A stretch of DNA of 64,000 bases from Earliella scabrosa. Its lineage: Eukaryota > Basidiomycota > Agaricomycetes > Polyporales > Polyporaceae. Made by a program: the position numbers and the translations under genes. A model generated the notes under the pieces. The model did not search any database and was not told the origin of the DNA. It saw only the letters and a list, made by a program, of their open reading frames with translations. The DNA is taken from the NCBI GenBank assembly GCA_022605405.1, contig JABYQQ010000003.1, forward strand, positions 1,550,001-1,614,000, in the 5' to 3' direction. Of this stretch, positions 11,403 through 23,203 are shown piece by piece (the first letter of the stretch is position 1; the number at the start of each line of letters is the position of its first letter).

Positions 11403-12851
11403 GGCCGGGGTCGGGGACACACCCTTCAGAGGTTGAGCACAGGTTAGCAGTCGGACACGACTAAACTCTGGAGCGCAGCGCAGTTCGGAGCGAGGACTTA
11501 CCAAGCACCAAGGCGCAGCCTAGGTCAAATCAAGGGGTCAAAAGACAAAGACGAAGTCGGGGAACAACAGGAGGATGCATGGCGATGAGGGAAGGCTATT
11601 TGTAGAGCGGGGGGAGGACGGGTGGTGAACGTACGTCTACAACCATTCAAGCGCCTATACCGTCCACGGTGTCCGGCGCTTCGAATCTGCTCACGAGTGT
11701 GCCACTCCCGTGGCACCGTGTGGTCCATGGGATACCTGATGCCACTGGAGAGACTTACTGGAGCATGCTACCGATGTGACAAGTAATTATTCACAAAATT
11801 GACATCACCCCCACTGCTGGCAACCTCAGACTCGAAGTCGGAGGTCAAGCCTACCTGAGGATGCCGTTTATTATTCATTTACATAGATGGTCTACTCCAG
11901 AAGCAGTTTCCGACGCGCAACATCGCATACTGAATGACTTTGGCACAATTTGAAACTCGTGGTGGTCGTATGTCTGCCTGAGAAGAGTCGAGTTTCGTTT
12001 AACCCCTCGTTTCAACGAAGGCCGAGGTTACTCCGAGTTTATACCGACTACCCCCGGGAGGCCTCTCTCTCTCGTGGGACTTTCGCGGGATTAGGTACAA
12101 GAGTCACCAGCGCAAGTCCACTATTATCGAAACCCATGGCAAGTTCGCGCATTGAGAGAAAGAGGGCAGTCGGACAGCCCATCGCATACAAATTCGAGTG
12201 GAAAACCTTTGGGTCTTCAACTCAGGCAGGCCATACTTGTCATGGTGGTTCTACGAGGTTCAACACGACAACCTCGTGCAAAAACAATGCAAACAAGACA
12301 ATGACTATAAGAGGGAGAGCATATGATACAATACAGACAGTTCCGGAGCAATACAACACGAACAACACCTTGCGCTAAGCAAGAAAGTAATGCAGCAATC
12401 TATCGAGAGCGTCCCTGACGGCAACAAGACCTGTACATGTGTGTAAATCTGAGCAACCCGCGCCAGAGTCCGTGAGCGTTAGTGTGGTGTGGCGTGTGGT
12501 GCGAGCGTCGTGCAAGTCGTAACGCGTGGTAAATGTAAGTAGCGTCGGGTAGCTGTGGGACAGAGCTGAGCAACAAGGATCCGGATCCTACTCGCCCTGG
12601 CTGCTCCTTGCGTCGTCGTAAGTAACGAATAGGCCCTCTATGGTACAGTCGGTGAGTGATCGGGAAGGATAGTCTGTGCGTCGGGCCGGCGAGATGTCAT
12701 GGCACTGATCGGGATCGACTGACAGATCAACGTGAGGTCGATCGGTCGTTATGGGTGGCGGCAGTGACAGTAGTAGTCACTTGTGTACCCAAAAATGGAG
12801 ATGTGTAAGAGGATGGCGGGGTTCAGGGGTTGGGACGGAGGGCGCGCGGAT
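11403..12851. other. Intergenic spacer between the two GH16 copies
   Basis: Contains the promoter of copy 1 and the 3' flank of copy 2. A plus-strand frame at 11950-12378 lacks a domain and I do not call it. No inverted or tandem repeat was seen that would explain the duplication. Confidence 0.4.
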
Positions 12852-14571
12852 TTAGCTCTTCTGATATATCTTGATGCTCTTTATCTCCCAGTCTGGCGCT
12901 AGGGATCAGTGCAATGCGCATACAGCGGACGACACTCACTCACAAGCCTCGTTGAACGCGCCACCATTGTTGCGCACGTAATCCTCGCACGTCGCCGCGC
13001 CGGTGATCTGTGCGCAGCTCTGACCTTGCCCTGCAACTCCACCAACACTCCAGACGCCTCCAGCCCAATCACCGCTGCAACGTGCACGCTTGTCAGCACT
13101 TGCCGAAGTTAACGGAGGTCGCTTACACATACCAGAGAGCAGTGTTCAAGATGACGACGTGGTCACGGAAGAAGTTGGACGGGTTACATGTCGACGAAGG
13201 GAATGCCGCGACAGGCTTGCCCCAGTTTGAAGGCTGCGGCTTGCCGTTCTCGATATCATCCGGGACCGACCCACGAGGGAAGAACCACGATTGGATACCA
13301 CTATCATCCCATAGCACTGGCACGTTTGTGGGTCAGCGTACCGCCTCGGCAAAGATAGGGACGGAGCTCACTCGTGTAGACGCCCCCTCCATTGCTGTTG
13401 AACGGAGCGCCCCAGGAATTCGACCGTGTGTCCCGCCATCCACATCCCGCATTGCCTGTGGCCTCAGTTTCACAGTCCGCCGATGCGGTGACAGAACCGG
13501 TGATCCCAAGCGCATTGGGGTCTGTGGATGGCATCGTGCAGCCGGGTGTGGTGTGTAGCGTCACCTGGTTGCTCGTGTACTCGTTGACGCCCTCCGCAAT
13601 GTCAATCTCTCCACCTTGGGGCCAGTTCGGACCTACCCTCATTTGTCAGAACGAGTAATGTGATGGGGCACCAAAAATACGACACACCGTTACTCCAGAA
13701 CGCTGGCCATGTACCGCAGCCCGTGGGCGCGTGTACTGCGTCGAAGATGACCAAGCCGCCGCTGTAAGTGAACTTCGACTCCAACCGAACGGCCGGACGG
13801 AATCCAGAGATTTGGGACGTAGTGTCAACCCGTGTAATGGCATGCCCGGCATCGTTGATCTCGATGAGGTTTGTTGACCGCTTGGGTGGAACATTGGACT
13901 CAAATCATTAAGACACGAGCGAGACACTTACCGCCGTCTGTTCGTCCACATACTGCGAGACACCGTGTGTCCAGATATCCGGCGAGTTAATCCAGTTCCA
14001 CCCGTCAAAGAAGGAATTCCCTGCCTGAAAACAATGTCAAAACACCATGTCAGATCTTCAGCGTGAATAGTACAGTCCTGGGAGTACGCACGAAGCTTTC
14101 GGCAACCTTCCAAGGTGATGAAGGGGACGAAGAACCACTGCTGGTGCCGTTTCCACTGGACCCAGTCGAGGACGGGCCCGGCGCAGTTGTTGTGACCGAA
14201 AATGTTACCGACTGCGATGAGGGAGCAGCAACAGGCTCGCTCGATGTGCTCGACCCACTCGACCCATCGGAGCCATCATCTCCGGAGCCATCTCCGGGAC
14301 CATTCCCCGATCCTATGCCTGTGAGCCCTGAGCCCACATTTGTGCAGTACATCTTCGCCTGCTGCAGGAGGACCTGAGGCTTCTGCTGGAGACGCAGACC
14401 CTCATACGCGAGGCGCATGTCTTCCCATAGACTAGAGCTCCGCTTCATGACGTTACGGCGTGCGTGTCGTACCACATGGGTCAGGGATTCGGAGCTCCTA
14501 GAGAAAATTGCGGCGTCGGATGGGTAGACATTCGCGAGGAGGAATACGAGGAGGGGTACGTGGACAATCAT
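12852..14571 (-). CDS. Secreted GH16 endo-beta-glucanase, copy 2 of a tandem pair
   Basis: Paralog of the gene at 9686-11402 with the same order: signal peptide MIVHVPLLVFLLANVYPSDA from the ATG at 14569-14571, conserved ARRNVMKRSSSLWEDMRLAY, a longer Ser/Gly linker (GDGSGDDGSDGSSGSS), then the GH16 domain with the same catalytic GEIDIAEGVNEY and substrate-cleft residues GLVIFDAVHAPTGCGTWPAF. It ends DWEIKSIKIYQKS. Intron positions match copy 1. The closely related propeptide-like block after the signal peptide in both copies, together with the same strand, points to tandem duplication. Confidence 0.87.
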
Positions 14572-16162
14572 TGTGAACACTTTTCGAGCGACACGGAGTT
14601 GTAGACAAGAGTGTAAGCGAATGCCGAGCCAGAGCCTAGTCAGGGTATGCACCAAGGCGCAGCCTCGTGGATGAAGTCTAGAGAAACAGCAAGCGGAGAC
14701 GGGGTGAGGAGAAGGAGAAGAGGAACCCTAACAGCAGGGGTAAGCTATATGTACAGCGGCCGGAGTCGTGACGGGGTGGAGAGGAGGCATCCACAACCTC
14801 TAGACGCCCATCTGGCTGCTCCAGCAAAAGACTCGGCGTCTCGGTCCGATTCCCATATCGGCATATAACCTCCACCTGTGACTTGCACGATGTTCGAGTC
14901 CGACTCAACCCTCGAAACTTCCAGTTAAACCGATTCCTATCCTTGCTCTTCGCAGAACGAGTAGGCACTGCTGGAACAATGCGTATCCGGGCTGCTTGAT
15001 CTTATGCGGATTCCGTGCGGTCTGACAATCGTCCTTCCGAGGGAACCCCATTTCGACGTGGACGATCCAGATATCCACGAACCGCCGCCCAAGAAGACAC
15101 CCTGGTCCCAGCCTCGAACAATGAACGGAACAACCGCCAAGATACCCGGCCACGCTCATGGGAGCCCAGACACGAGCGGTGCGGTGTTGACGTTAGCCAC
15201 GCGTCAGCGGGAGGCCTTGGAAGGAGCGCCGAGGAACAGCGAGGAACTTGAGTCTTGGGATTCGCCGCAGCAGCAGACATCATCCGCAGCCCCTGCGCGC
15301 ACTGGACGACGGTGTACGGTCCTCGCGGTGCACACTAAGTATGCAGCTACAGATGGTCGCTGCTACATAGCATTGCACTGGTGCAGGTCGACGACGTGAA
15401 TGCGCCATCCAGTGTGTCTTGTATTCGTCCACGACTGACGTGCCCACAATGCAGCCCCGCAGCAGCTTACTACGCGCGACATCGCGTGTTGATTGTATGC
15501 TGGCTCGAGCATGTATCACTTCGGCTCATCCAGTGTCGTTACTGACACAATACATAGGCCGAACAGCAAGATGTCCACCTGCAACGAGGCATCGAGCACG
15601 AGGCCACTCCGTTGTGGTGATGGGATTGTATTGCAGGATATATCTACTACCAGTAAGAGTAAGGCATTGCTACTACGCGACACTGGCATGGATGAATATG
15701 GTGGATGAGAGGATGGGCCATGGCGAAACAGGAAGCAGAGGGGTCATATATATGTACATCGCGTCGATTATACCTCGTCCTACAAATATACGAGAAGAGA
15801 GGAGGGAGGCTGTGAACGCGGGTTGGCAGTCACAACACAACACGGTAGGCGGCAGGCCAAGATACGGGAAGATGACAAGATGACAGGTATGTAACATGGA
15901 CAACTGATGTAGAGAGGCCTTGCAGAAAATAGAGGTAATAAAGATGCGATACAGACGAAAGCTCAAACCGAGGCGGAACAGGACACGAACGAACAAATGC
16001 AAGAGAGAGTCTTTGCCCATGTCAATGTACGACGATGGGCATGGAGAGGAAACGTCCCAAGCTATCCACTGCCCTGCACCCAGCACATCCTCGGCCCTGC
16101 GGCCGCAGGTCGCCCCCGCGAGGAGCGTGTGCTGAAGAGGGCACTGCCCGATAAGTGGCACG
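14572..16162. other. Intergenic region, no gene supported
   Basis: Holds the promoter of GH16 copy 2 and the 3' flank of VAC8. A plus-strand frame at 15004-15399 and its antisense frame are both open, but neither shows a domain or phased introns. Confidence 0.35.
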
Positions 16163-18624
16163 CTAGTGCCCGATAGAACTGCCCGCGAGTGCATCGCGGA
16201 CGCTCTTCCGTAGCTCGTCATGGTCGCGTCCACTGATACTCTCGTCGCGCTGAGAGAACGAGCTGGCTTGGATTTGCGACGCAAGCGCGCTGGGTGTCAT
16301 CGCGCCCTCGCTATCCGTGAAGTCGAGGATGCGCCGTGCGAGCATCTGGATCTCGCCGTGGCCGTTCCCAGTCTCCGTGTCCTGGTATGAATGGGTCTGG
16401 GAACGGTGCGAGTGAGGTGTGCCGCCGAGAGAGGAAGTAGGCGTGGAGGTGCGAGTCTCGGCGAGATGACGAATGTTCGGAATGAGAATGTTAGAGTTGC
16501 GAATGTTGCTAATGAGTTGAGGATCTGCACGCGTCCAATCTATGAGTTCATGTGTCGCAACCGCCACCACAAGATGACCAACCTCCAGACTCGAGAAGCT
16601 GGACAATGGTCCATACGGCGATGTGTTGGAATGTTGCGTCGGTGCTCGTGAGGAAACGGTACAGATATCTGTGCATGCCGCCATTGGGCTTGTCCCAAAC
16701 GTCGTTAAATGCCGAGTAGTCGTCAGTGGTCGTGCGCCCGTCTACAACAGTGGCGTCAATACCCTCGCAATACATGCAAGCAGATTTCCACTCACCCTTG
16801 GAAGAGAGGTTGCCCAATGCAGCAGCACTGTTACCCTGAACCTCGGAACTCGGCGAGTCCGTGAGAGGAATCAACACCTCGCAAATACCCATCTCTAGCA
16901 GTTGCCCCTTCAGCTCATCTACCAGAAGTCAGCAACCAACCATACTCGAACAGATTCCATCCAGACGCACCGCTCAGCGCCAGGACCGCAATACACGCCG
17001 TCATCTCACTCTGCACGTTCATCGGAACCTCTAACACCAGCTCCTTGATACTCTGCACTGCACCCGCCTTCACAATCGCCTGCTTGTTCTTCTCTGAACT
17101 AGCCGCAAGATTACGTAGGGTCGAGATTGCATGGCACTGCACCTCCTCGTTGTCCTTGAAGGACAACAAGTTGATAAGAGGTTGCAAGAAACCAGACTCG
17201 ATGATCGGAGACTCGTTCTGCGGGTGTATCGAGACGTTCCGAACACATGCGGCCGCAGACAAGATCAGCGGAAGGTAAGTCGACTGGAGGAGGCGGAGGA
17301 GGGATGTGAGACCGTCAGCCTTGACGATCTCGAGTTGGTACTTCTCTATAAACGTTGAATGTTGAGAGCGTGGTTCTGAACTCATAGTTGTGAGACATAC
17401 CGTCGCTTGCAAGATTGCGAAGCGCCAAGGCAGCCTGACACTGAACCTTGAGGCTAGGGCTATCCATGAGCTGCACGAGGCTGGACACCAGCTTCGGCTC
17501 GGTCTGCGCGAGCTTCTTCCGGTTATGCGCTGGGTGCCGCGAACATCAGCAAACGGAGACGGTACGAAGCTGAATGACATACCATCAACAGCAATGTTGC
17601 TGAGAGCGGTCGTGCAGTAATACTGCACATCGGTGTCCGGCGAGTTGAGCAAACTGACCAGGACTGGTATGGCGCCCGCGTTGACAAGTTGCTGACGATT
17701 CTCGTCTTAATGTGATTGTAAGTAAAGTTTCATACTCATCCAAGCGATCTCACGTAAAACACACCTGAATGGGTCATGTTGAGCAGTGCACCAGTCGCAT
17801 TGCGCTGCACACGCATATCCTTAGAGCGTGCCAGCCGCGTCAAGGGAACAAGAGCGCCAGACTTCGCAATCTTGGTCTTGTTGTCGTCTAGAGTAGACGG
17901 ACGATGGGATGAGAAGGGGACGTGAGACATGGATGTCATACTAAACTCACCATGGGTAGCCAAGTTGGTCACGCATCCCACCGCGTTGCACTGTACCTCG
18001 ACGTTCGGGCTAAGCATCTGCCGGATGAGAGGCTCGAGACCTCCAAGCTTGACAATGAGTAGCTTGTTGTCAGCTAGCGGGGAAGTCAGCACTGGCACGA
18101 GAGCACACCCGCAGTATACGCACTATTTACAGCAAGGTTTCCCAGAGCAGCGCTTGCAGCCCGCTGCACTTCCGTATCGTGGCTGCTGAGGAGGAAGAGG
18201 ATGGGGTCGAGTGTATCCCTGCCAACCGGACGGACTTCCTTCTCAGTGATTTCGGCGAATGCTAGTGCGGCGCTGCGTTGGAGGTCGACATTGTCAGAGA
18301 ACGAGAGTGTGGTCAACGCTGCAAGGGGCGAATCCCTGAAGAAGTCGGTCGTGGTGCGGTCTGCAGCGTTCAGGCGGAGTGAGTATGGTGTTCACATGCC
18401 GGGCACAGACGACCCGGATTGACAGGCGCGACGCACTTTCCAGATACTGCAAGAGGTCCGCTACAGCCTCCCGCTCGTTCTCCAACAACAACGGCTCGTA
18501 TGTTGACCTCCGCGAGCGGACTGTTCGACACATGTTAGGATAGGCGCGGGACCAGGCAAAATGCGACAGCGGAGGGAGGTGAGGACGCACAGCAGGACTC
18601 GCAACAGCTGGAGACGACACCCAT
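16163..18624 (-). CDS. VAC8: Vac8-like armadillo-repeat vacuolar membrane protein
   Basis: Armadillo-repeat scaffold used in vacuole inheritance, vacuole fusion and nucleus-vacuole contacts. The ATG at 18622-18624 starts [11 protein letters not shown]: a Gly2 for N-myristoylation followed by cysteines for palmitoylation, the Vac8 signature. The first exon is about 34 bases and splices into [20 protein letters not shown]. Successive ARM repeats include [92 protein letters not shown] and [19 protein letters not shown]. At least nine short exons are needed. The C-terminus has a fungal extension ending LAGSSIGH. Confidence 0.92.
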
Positions 18625-19151
18625 GTTAAAGACCCGTGATGACGAGGACGAGCGGAGGAGAGAGCAGACCGGGAAGGAGGAGGAGGAGGGTGTTGTACAG
18701 AGTGAAGAGCAGGCTCTCGAACGCGAAGGCAAACGCAGCAACGGCGGCAATGTGTTTGTCTGTGTTGTGACCACATCCAGTTATGGTCACGCGCCCTTCT
18801 TGAGCCCAGTTGAGCGCTTGAGTCCCCGTCGCGCTCATCGAAGTTGGCACCACGAACGAAGACTCCGCGATTTGGGTTCACAATGAAACATGCGAGCTTA
18901 GACAGCGGTACTGTGTGTACCAGGATGCCGGTGCGGCTACGAGTGTCCGGTATGTGCGCCCGCGGACACAATTGCGCAAACTGACGTTCCGAAGCATACA
19001 CAGCAGACTGCCCTTGACTGCGGCCTCTGGGGGCGATGCAATGCCCATGGCGATGAGTGCTGCGCAGGTGTAATGCTCGCCTGTTCGTTCTTTCTGCATG
19101 GCTTAAAAGCCTCGGCGACCATGGGAGGTACACCATATCTCATTCAATCGA
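18625..19151. promoter_or_regulatory. Shared divergent promoter of VAC8 and the acyl-protein thioesterase
   Basis: The two genes are transcribed away from each other across about 530 bases. No clear TATA box was found; open frames here look like chance. Confidence 0.45.
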
Positions 19152-20008
19152 ATGGCTTCTGCAGGAGGCAATTCCAGTCGTAGTGATGCTATTGTCGTCC
19201 TTCCGACAGGAACGCACTCGGCTACCGTCATCTTCGTTCATGTGAGTACTTTATCTGTACCTTATGTCACATGCTGAACTTGCGCTAGGGCATGGGACAA
19301 ACGAATGAAAGTTGGGAGCCTATGATTCGTTCTCTTGCTGAACGGCTTCCAGGAGTCAAATGGATTTTACCCCAGGCGTAGGTGCTTGGTCACATGGTCC
19401 CCGTGGAGGGATTCTCACAGACTGTATTGCAGACCCAACGCACCAGTCACCTACAGTCAGGGACGGGTCCGCCCGAGCTGGTTCGACATCGCTAACCTAC
19501 CGCCTTGCAATTGTCACGACGACGCTGCCGCCTCTGCCTCTGTGGCCCGGTTGGAGAACCTCATAATCTCCGAAGTTAGGCAAGGTACCGCCTCATCCAA
19601 GATTGTCCTGGTGGGCTTCAGCCAAGGAGCAGCCCTGTCGCTCATGACAGCACTGACCACTCTTCACGAGCTTGGAGGAGTCGCAAGTTTGTCAGGGTGG
19701 ATTCCTCAGCCATCTAGACAGGTGAATAGGCACTTGTTAACACCGCAAGTACATGAGACGTGCTCAATGATTTCTTTGACTAGGTGATGCAACAAATTGA
19801 ACCAAGTCTTCCCGTGTTTTGGTCCCACGGCACCGCAGACGAGGAAGTCCCCTTGTCATACGGGAAGGAATGTATCAGCTTCCTCCGCGATACCCTTCAC
19901 CTCCCGAATGACAAGGTGGTCTTCAAGACGTACGAGGGACTACAGCACACTGTAAACGACGCCGTCATGGCGGACTTGGCTGCATGGCTAGACAATACAC
20001 TAGCCTGA
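19152..20008 (+). CDS. Acyl-protein thioesterase 1-like serine hydrolase
   Basis: Alpha/beta-hydrolase of the APT1/lysophospholipase family, which removes palmitate from cysteines of cytosolic membrane-anchored proteins. Exons 19152-19241, 19289-19377, 19433-19731 and 19784-20008, all in phase. The oxyanion segment reads VIFVHGMGQTNESWEPMI, the nucleophile elbow is VGFSQGAAL (Ser), and the Asp and His are in SHGTADEEVPLSYG and YEGLQHTVND. Length of about 230 residues is normal. The usual HGLGD motif is HGMGQ here. It is divergent to VAC8, whose product carries palmitoylation-type cysteines. Confidence 0.9.
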
Positions 20009-20390
20009 CTCGTAATTACTCACATGCTTGCGACTGAATTTCTTGGATCTTACGGTTATGAACTATGCCATGTACTTTTCGGAATTGTATAGCACTGGCT
20101 GCTCTTCCAATTGCGAGACCCATGATATCCGGTACCAACCAAAGAGGCAACCTAAATATGGAGGCAGTAGGATCGGTTCGCAGGTATGTAGAACACTGCC
20201 ACAGCACGAGGACGCCCGCGCAAGCCACCCAGTCATCCAATGGCAAGAGGACATACCGTTCAAACGTCCACCTCCGGACCACCCTGCATATACACCTCGA
20301 CGTTCGACTTCGACGTGGTGCTGGAACTACGATAACCTCGACCTGCTGTAGTCTTGTTCCGCGCTTGCCACAGGGACGGTCAAGTTGTAG
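20009..20390. promoter_or_regulatory. Upstream region of the CCA-adding enzyme gene
   Basis: Between two plus-strand genes. No coding signal recognised. Confidence 0.35.
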
Positions 20391-22685
20391 ATGCATCGTG
20401 TGCGATTCGCACTACGTCATCTCTCATTCCAAACACGCGCAAAGAATCCTCGACTTGTTCGCTCATTTTACTGGAACCGTGTCCCGACGCCAACGCCAAT
20501 GGAGATCAAGCTTACAGAAGAGGAGGACACTCTCTGCGGACTCCTGGACCAATGCACGCGTGTCATGAAGGAGAACGAAGGCATCGAAACGACATGCAGA
20601 ATCGCAGGAGGATGGGTTCGAGACAAGGTATGTACATCCGTCCTCCGAGTCCTCCCTTTGCACCGTCCTGTCTGCCTGTGTACGTGTCATATGTATTCAT
20701 GCGCTGTATCATGGTCGTGACAGCTGCTTGGCTCGCAATGCAATGACATCGACATCGCACTTGAGAACATGATGGGTGTCCCTTTCGCGGAACGGTTTGT
20801 AGAGTTCTGCCGGACGACCAAGAACCTCACCGTGAAGAACGTAGCAAAGATTGAAAGTAATCCGGATCAGTCAAAACACCTCGAGACCGCCCGCACGACC
20901 ATTCTCGGCATCGAGCTTGACTTTGTGAACCTTAGAAGCGAGGAGTATGCCGAAAATAGTCGTATCCCTACGCAAGTGGTAAGCTATACATGATATCCTG
21001 TGTTCATCCACCGGTGTTCAACCCATACCGTACGTTCAGCAATTCGGCACGCCATTACAAGATGCCGTGAGACGAGACATCACAATCAACACACTCTTCT
21101 ACAACGTTCATTCAAGAAAGGTGGAAGATCACACAGGCCAAGTAATCAATCCTCATGGCCATCGGTCCTGCTCAGGCTCATATTGATGAAGTAGGGGCTC
21201 GACGACCTTCACCACGGGATCATACGGACTCCGCTCCCCCCTAAAGAGACATTCACAGATGATCCTTTACGCGTCCTTCGCTGCATACGCTTCGCAAGTC
21301 GCTTCGGCTTCACCATGGTACCTGAATTGCAGGAGGCAGCCAAAGATCTCGCCATCCAGGCGCGTCCATTCTTTCCTTGAGCGAATTCTATTCGCTGATT
21401 TGGTCTTCAGGAAGCACTTCGGATGAAAATTAGCCGCGAACGCGTGGGCGAAGAGCTAGACAAAATGATGGGAGGTGAGTATGACTCCTTCCCGTAGAAC
21501 GGCGTGGTTTGCTGAGTGAACGTCCAGGTCGTAATCCCCTGCTGTCCATCGACCTCATTCACAGTCTCTCGCTGTACTCTTCTGTGTTCCTTGTACCAGA
21601 TAGCGTGGGTATCAAGCTCTCGGGTTCCCCGTCTCCGCCGCATTCCGCCCTTCGCGCAGCGATAATTCTTCATGCCCTCATCAATCCCACAACATCGACG
21701 GCCAGTCTGTCCGGGTTGTCGCTCCCCTCTCTTCCCGCCGTCCACCCGCTACTGTTGTCAGATTTATCCGTGTCCACGAGCTCCGCGCGCCGCCTGTACC
21801 TCGCCGCTGCACTCACGCCATACCATTCACTGACCTACACACAAACTAAGGGCAAGGTACGCCCGGCCGCCGAGGCCGTGATAAGGGAGGGCCTCAAGCT
21901 CGGCGCGCAACACCACTACCTGGACGGCATCCCTCCGCTCTTCGCGGCCGCGGAGATCCTGCAGCAGGGCGTATCGGACTGGGAAGGCGGGCGCATGGAT
22001 AAGCCGGAGCGCGCCTGGCTGGGCGTGCTCCTGCGCGAGAAGAACGTGCACAACCCGGTGAGCGGCTCGCACTGGGCCTCGTCGCTCCTCTTCGCGCTCG
22101 CCCAGGAGCTCGCCGTGGTGTGGGAGGGGCAAGGGCGGGGAGAGGAGGGTTCTGATGCGATCGACGGTACGTGCGGCTGGTCCTTCCTTTCGCGCGAAAT
22201 GAAGGTGCGAAGATGGGGCCGCGTTCGACGCTCACTTTCTATGCTTTGGATATGACAGTCGAGACCGCCTCGCGCAGAGTCGCAACGTACAACACGCTCG
22301 CCGCCCGGATTGAGGAGCTCGGCCTCCCGGCGGCCGTGGACGCCAAGCCTATCCTCGATGTGCGTATTGTCCCCCTCTCCTGTCGTTGCTTTCTAGACGT
22401 CACGCATCGTGCACTGACAATCGCGTTTGGCGTGTTTTCATTTCGGCTGCGTACGCACAGGGACGGGAGGTGGTGAAGATACTTGGTGCGGCGAGCCCCG
22501 GGCCTTGGACACGGCAGGTCCTGGCGCGCGTGGTGGAATGGCAGCTCGAGCACCCGGCGGGCACAAAGGAAGAGTGCGAGATGTGGCTCCGTGCGGAGCA
22601 GGCTGCGGGCGGGATCAGCACCGCAACGGGCAAGCGTGCCAAAGACGGAGACGCGGATGCGAAGGCGAAGAAGGCGAAACGCTAG
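20391..22685 (+). CDS. CCA1: tRNA CCA-adding enzyme (tRNA nucleotidyltransferase)
   Basis: Adds the 3' CCA to tRNAs in the cytosol/nucleus and in mitochondria. Two in-frame ATGs are plausible: 20391, preceding an Arg-rich, acid-free stretch (MHRVRFALRHLSFQTRAK) like a mitochondrial presequence, and 20499 (MEIKLTEEEDTL), matching the cytosolic start. Motifs: RIAGGWVRDKLLGSQCNDID with the catalytic DxD, RRDITINTLFYNVHS, DPLRVLRCIRFASRFGF, and EALRMKISRERVGEELDKMM. The C-terminal half is helical and ends in the basic KAKKAKR, a possible nuclear signal. One intron (21360-21410) appears to start with GC instead of GT. Confidence 0.92.
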
Positions 22686-23203
22686 CGCTGGTTGTTGACT
22701 CGGTATCGTAAGGAGACTTGGGAGGCGGGAATGAGGCGGGAATATTCTCGTTTCGCTGGGTGAGAGGCGCCGAATGGGGTTGAAGATAGGCCGATGTCGT
22801 ATCGATGCTCGGGCCGTGCGAATGATAATGTGATGCATTGACTACGCCAGCGTACGCCGACGCGTGCGGTACGTAACGATAACTATACAAGAGTAATAAG
22901 GGGACGCGGACGAGGCTAGGTACGGAGAGGCACGTTTGGTGGGGCGGTGGTACATGGTATGGTACATGGTAGACAGAGGTGAGAGCGAACACGAGGAGGC
23001 GCATGGAGAAACTAAGGTGAGAGAGCAGGATGGGCAAAGGGCTTTGAATGAGTGCGACGATGTGGACGATCATGCGGACAGATGTGTAGAGATGGTACGC
23101 GATAGCAGGGCATGGAAAGGAGGTTCGCGGCAGGGGAAATGAAGAGAGAAGAGGGGAGCATCGAAGGCATGACCGAATCCGGAAGGGGGTCTGGACGGAC
23201 CCG
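22686..23203. terminator. Convergent 3' intergenic region
   Basis: Lies between the 3' ends of CCA1 and the HMG-box gene. No coding evidence was found, and no specific terminator was identified. Confidence 0.35.

Noticed and set aside
15004..15399. 132-codon open frame
   Set aside because: Antisense frames are equally open, and there is no domain, no phased intron and no promoter.
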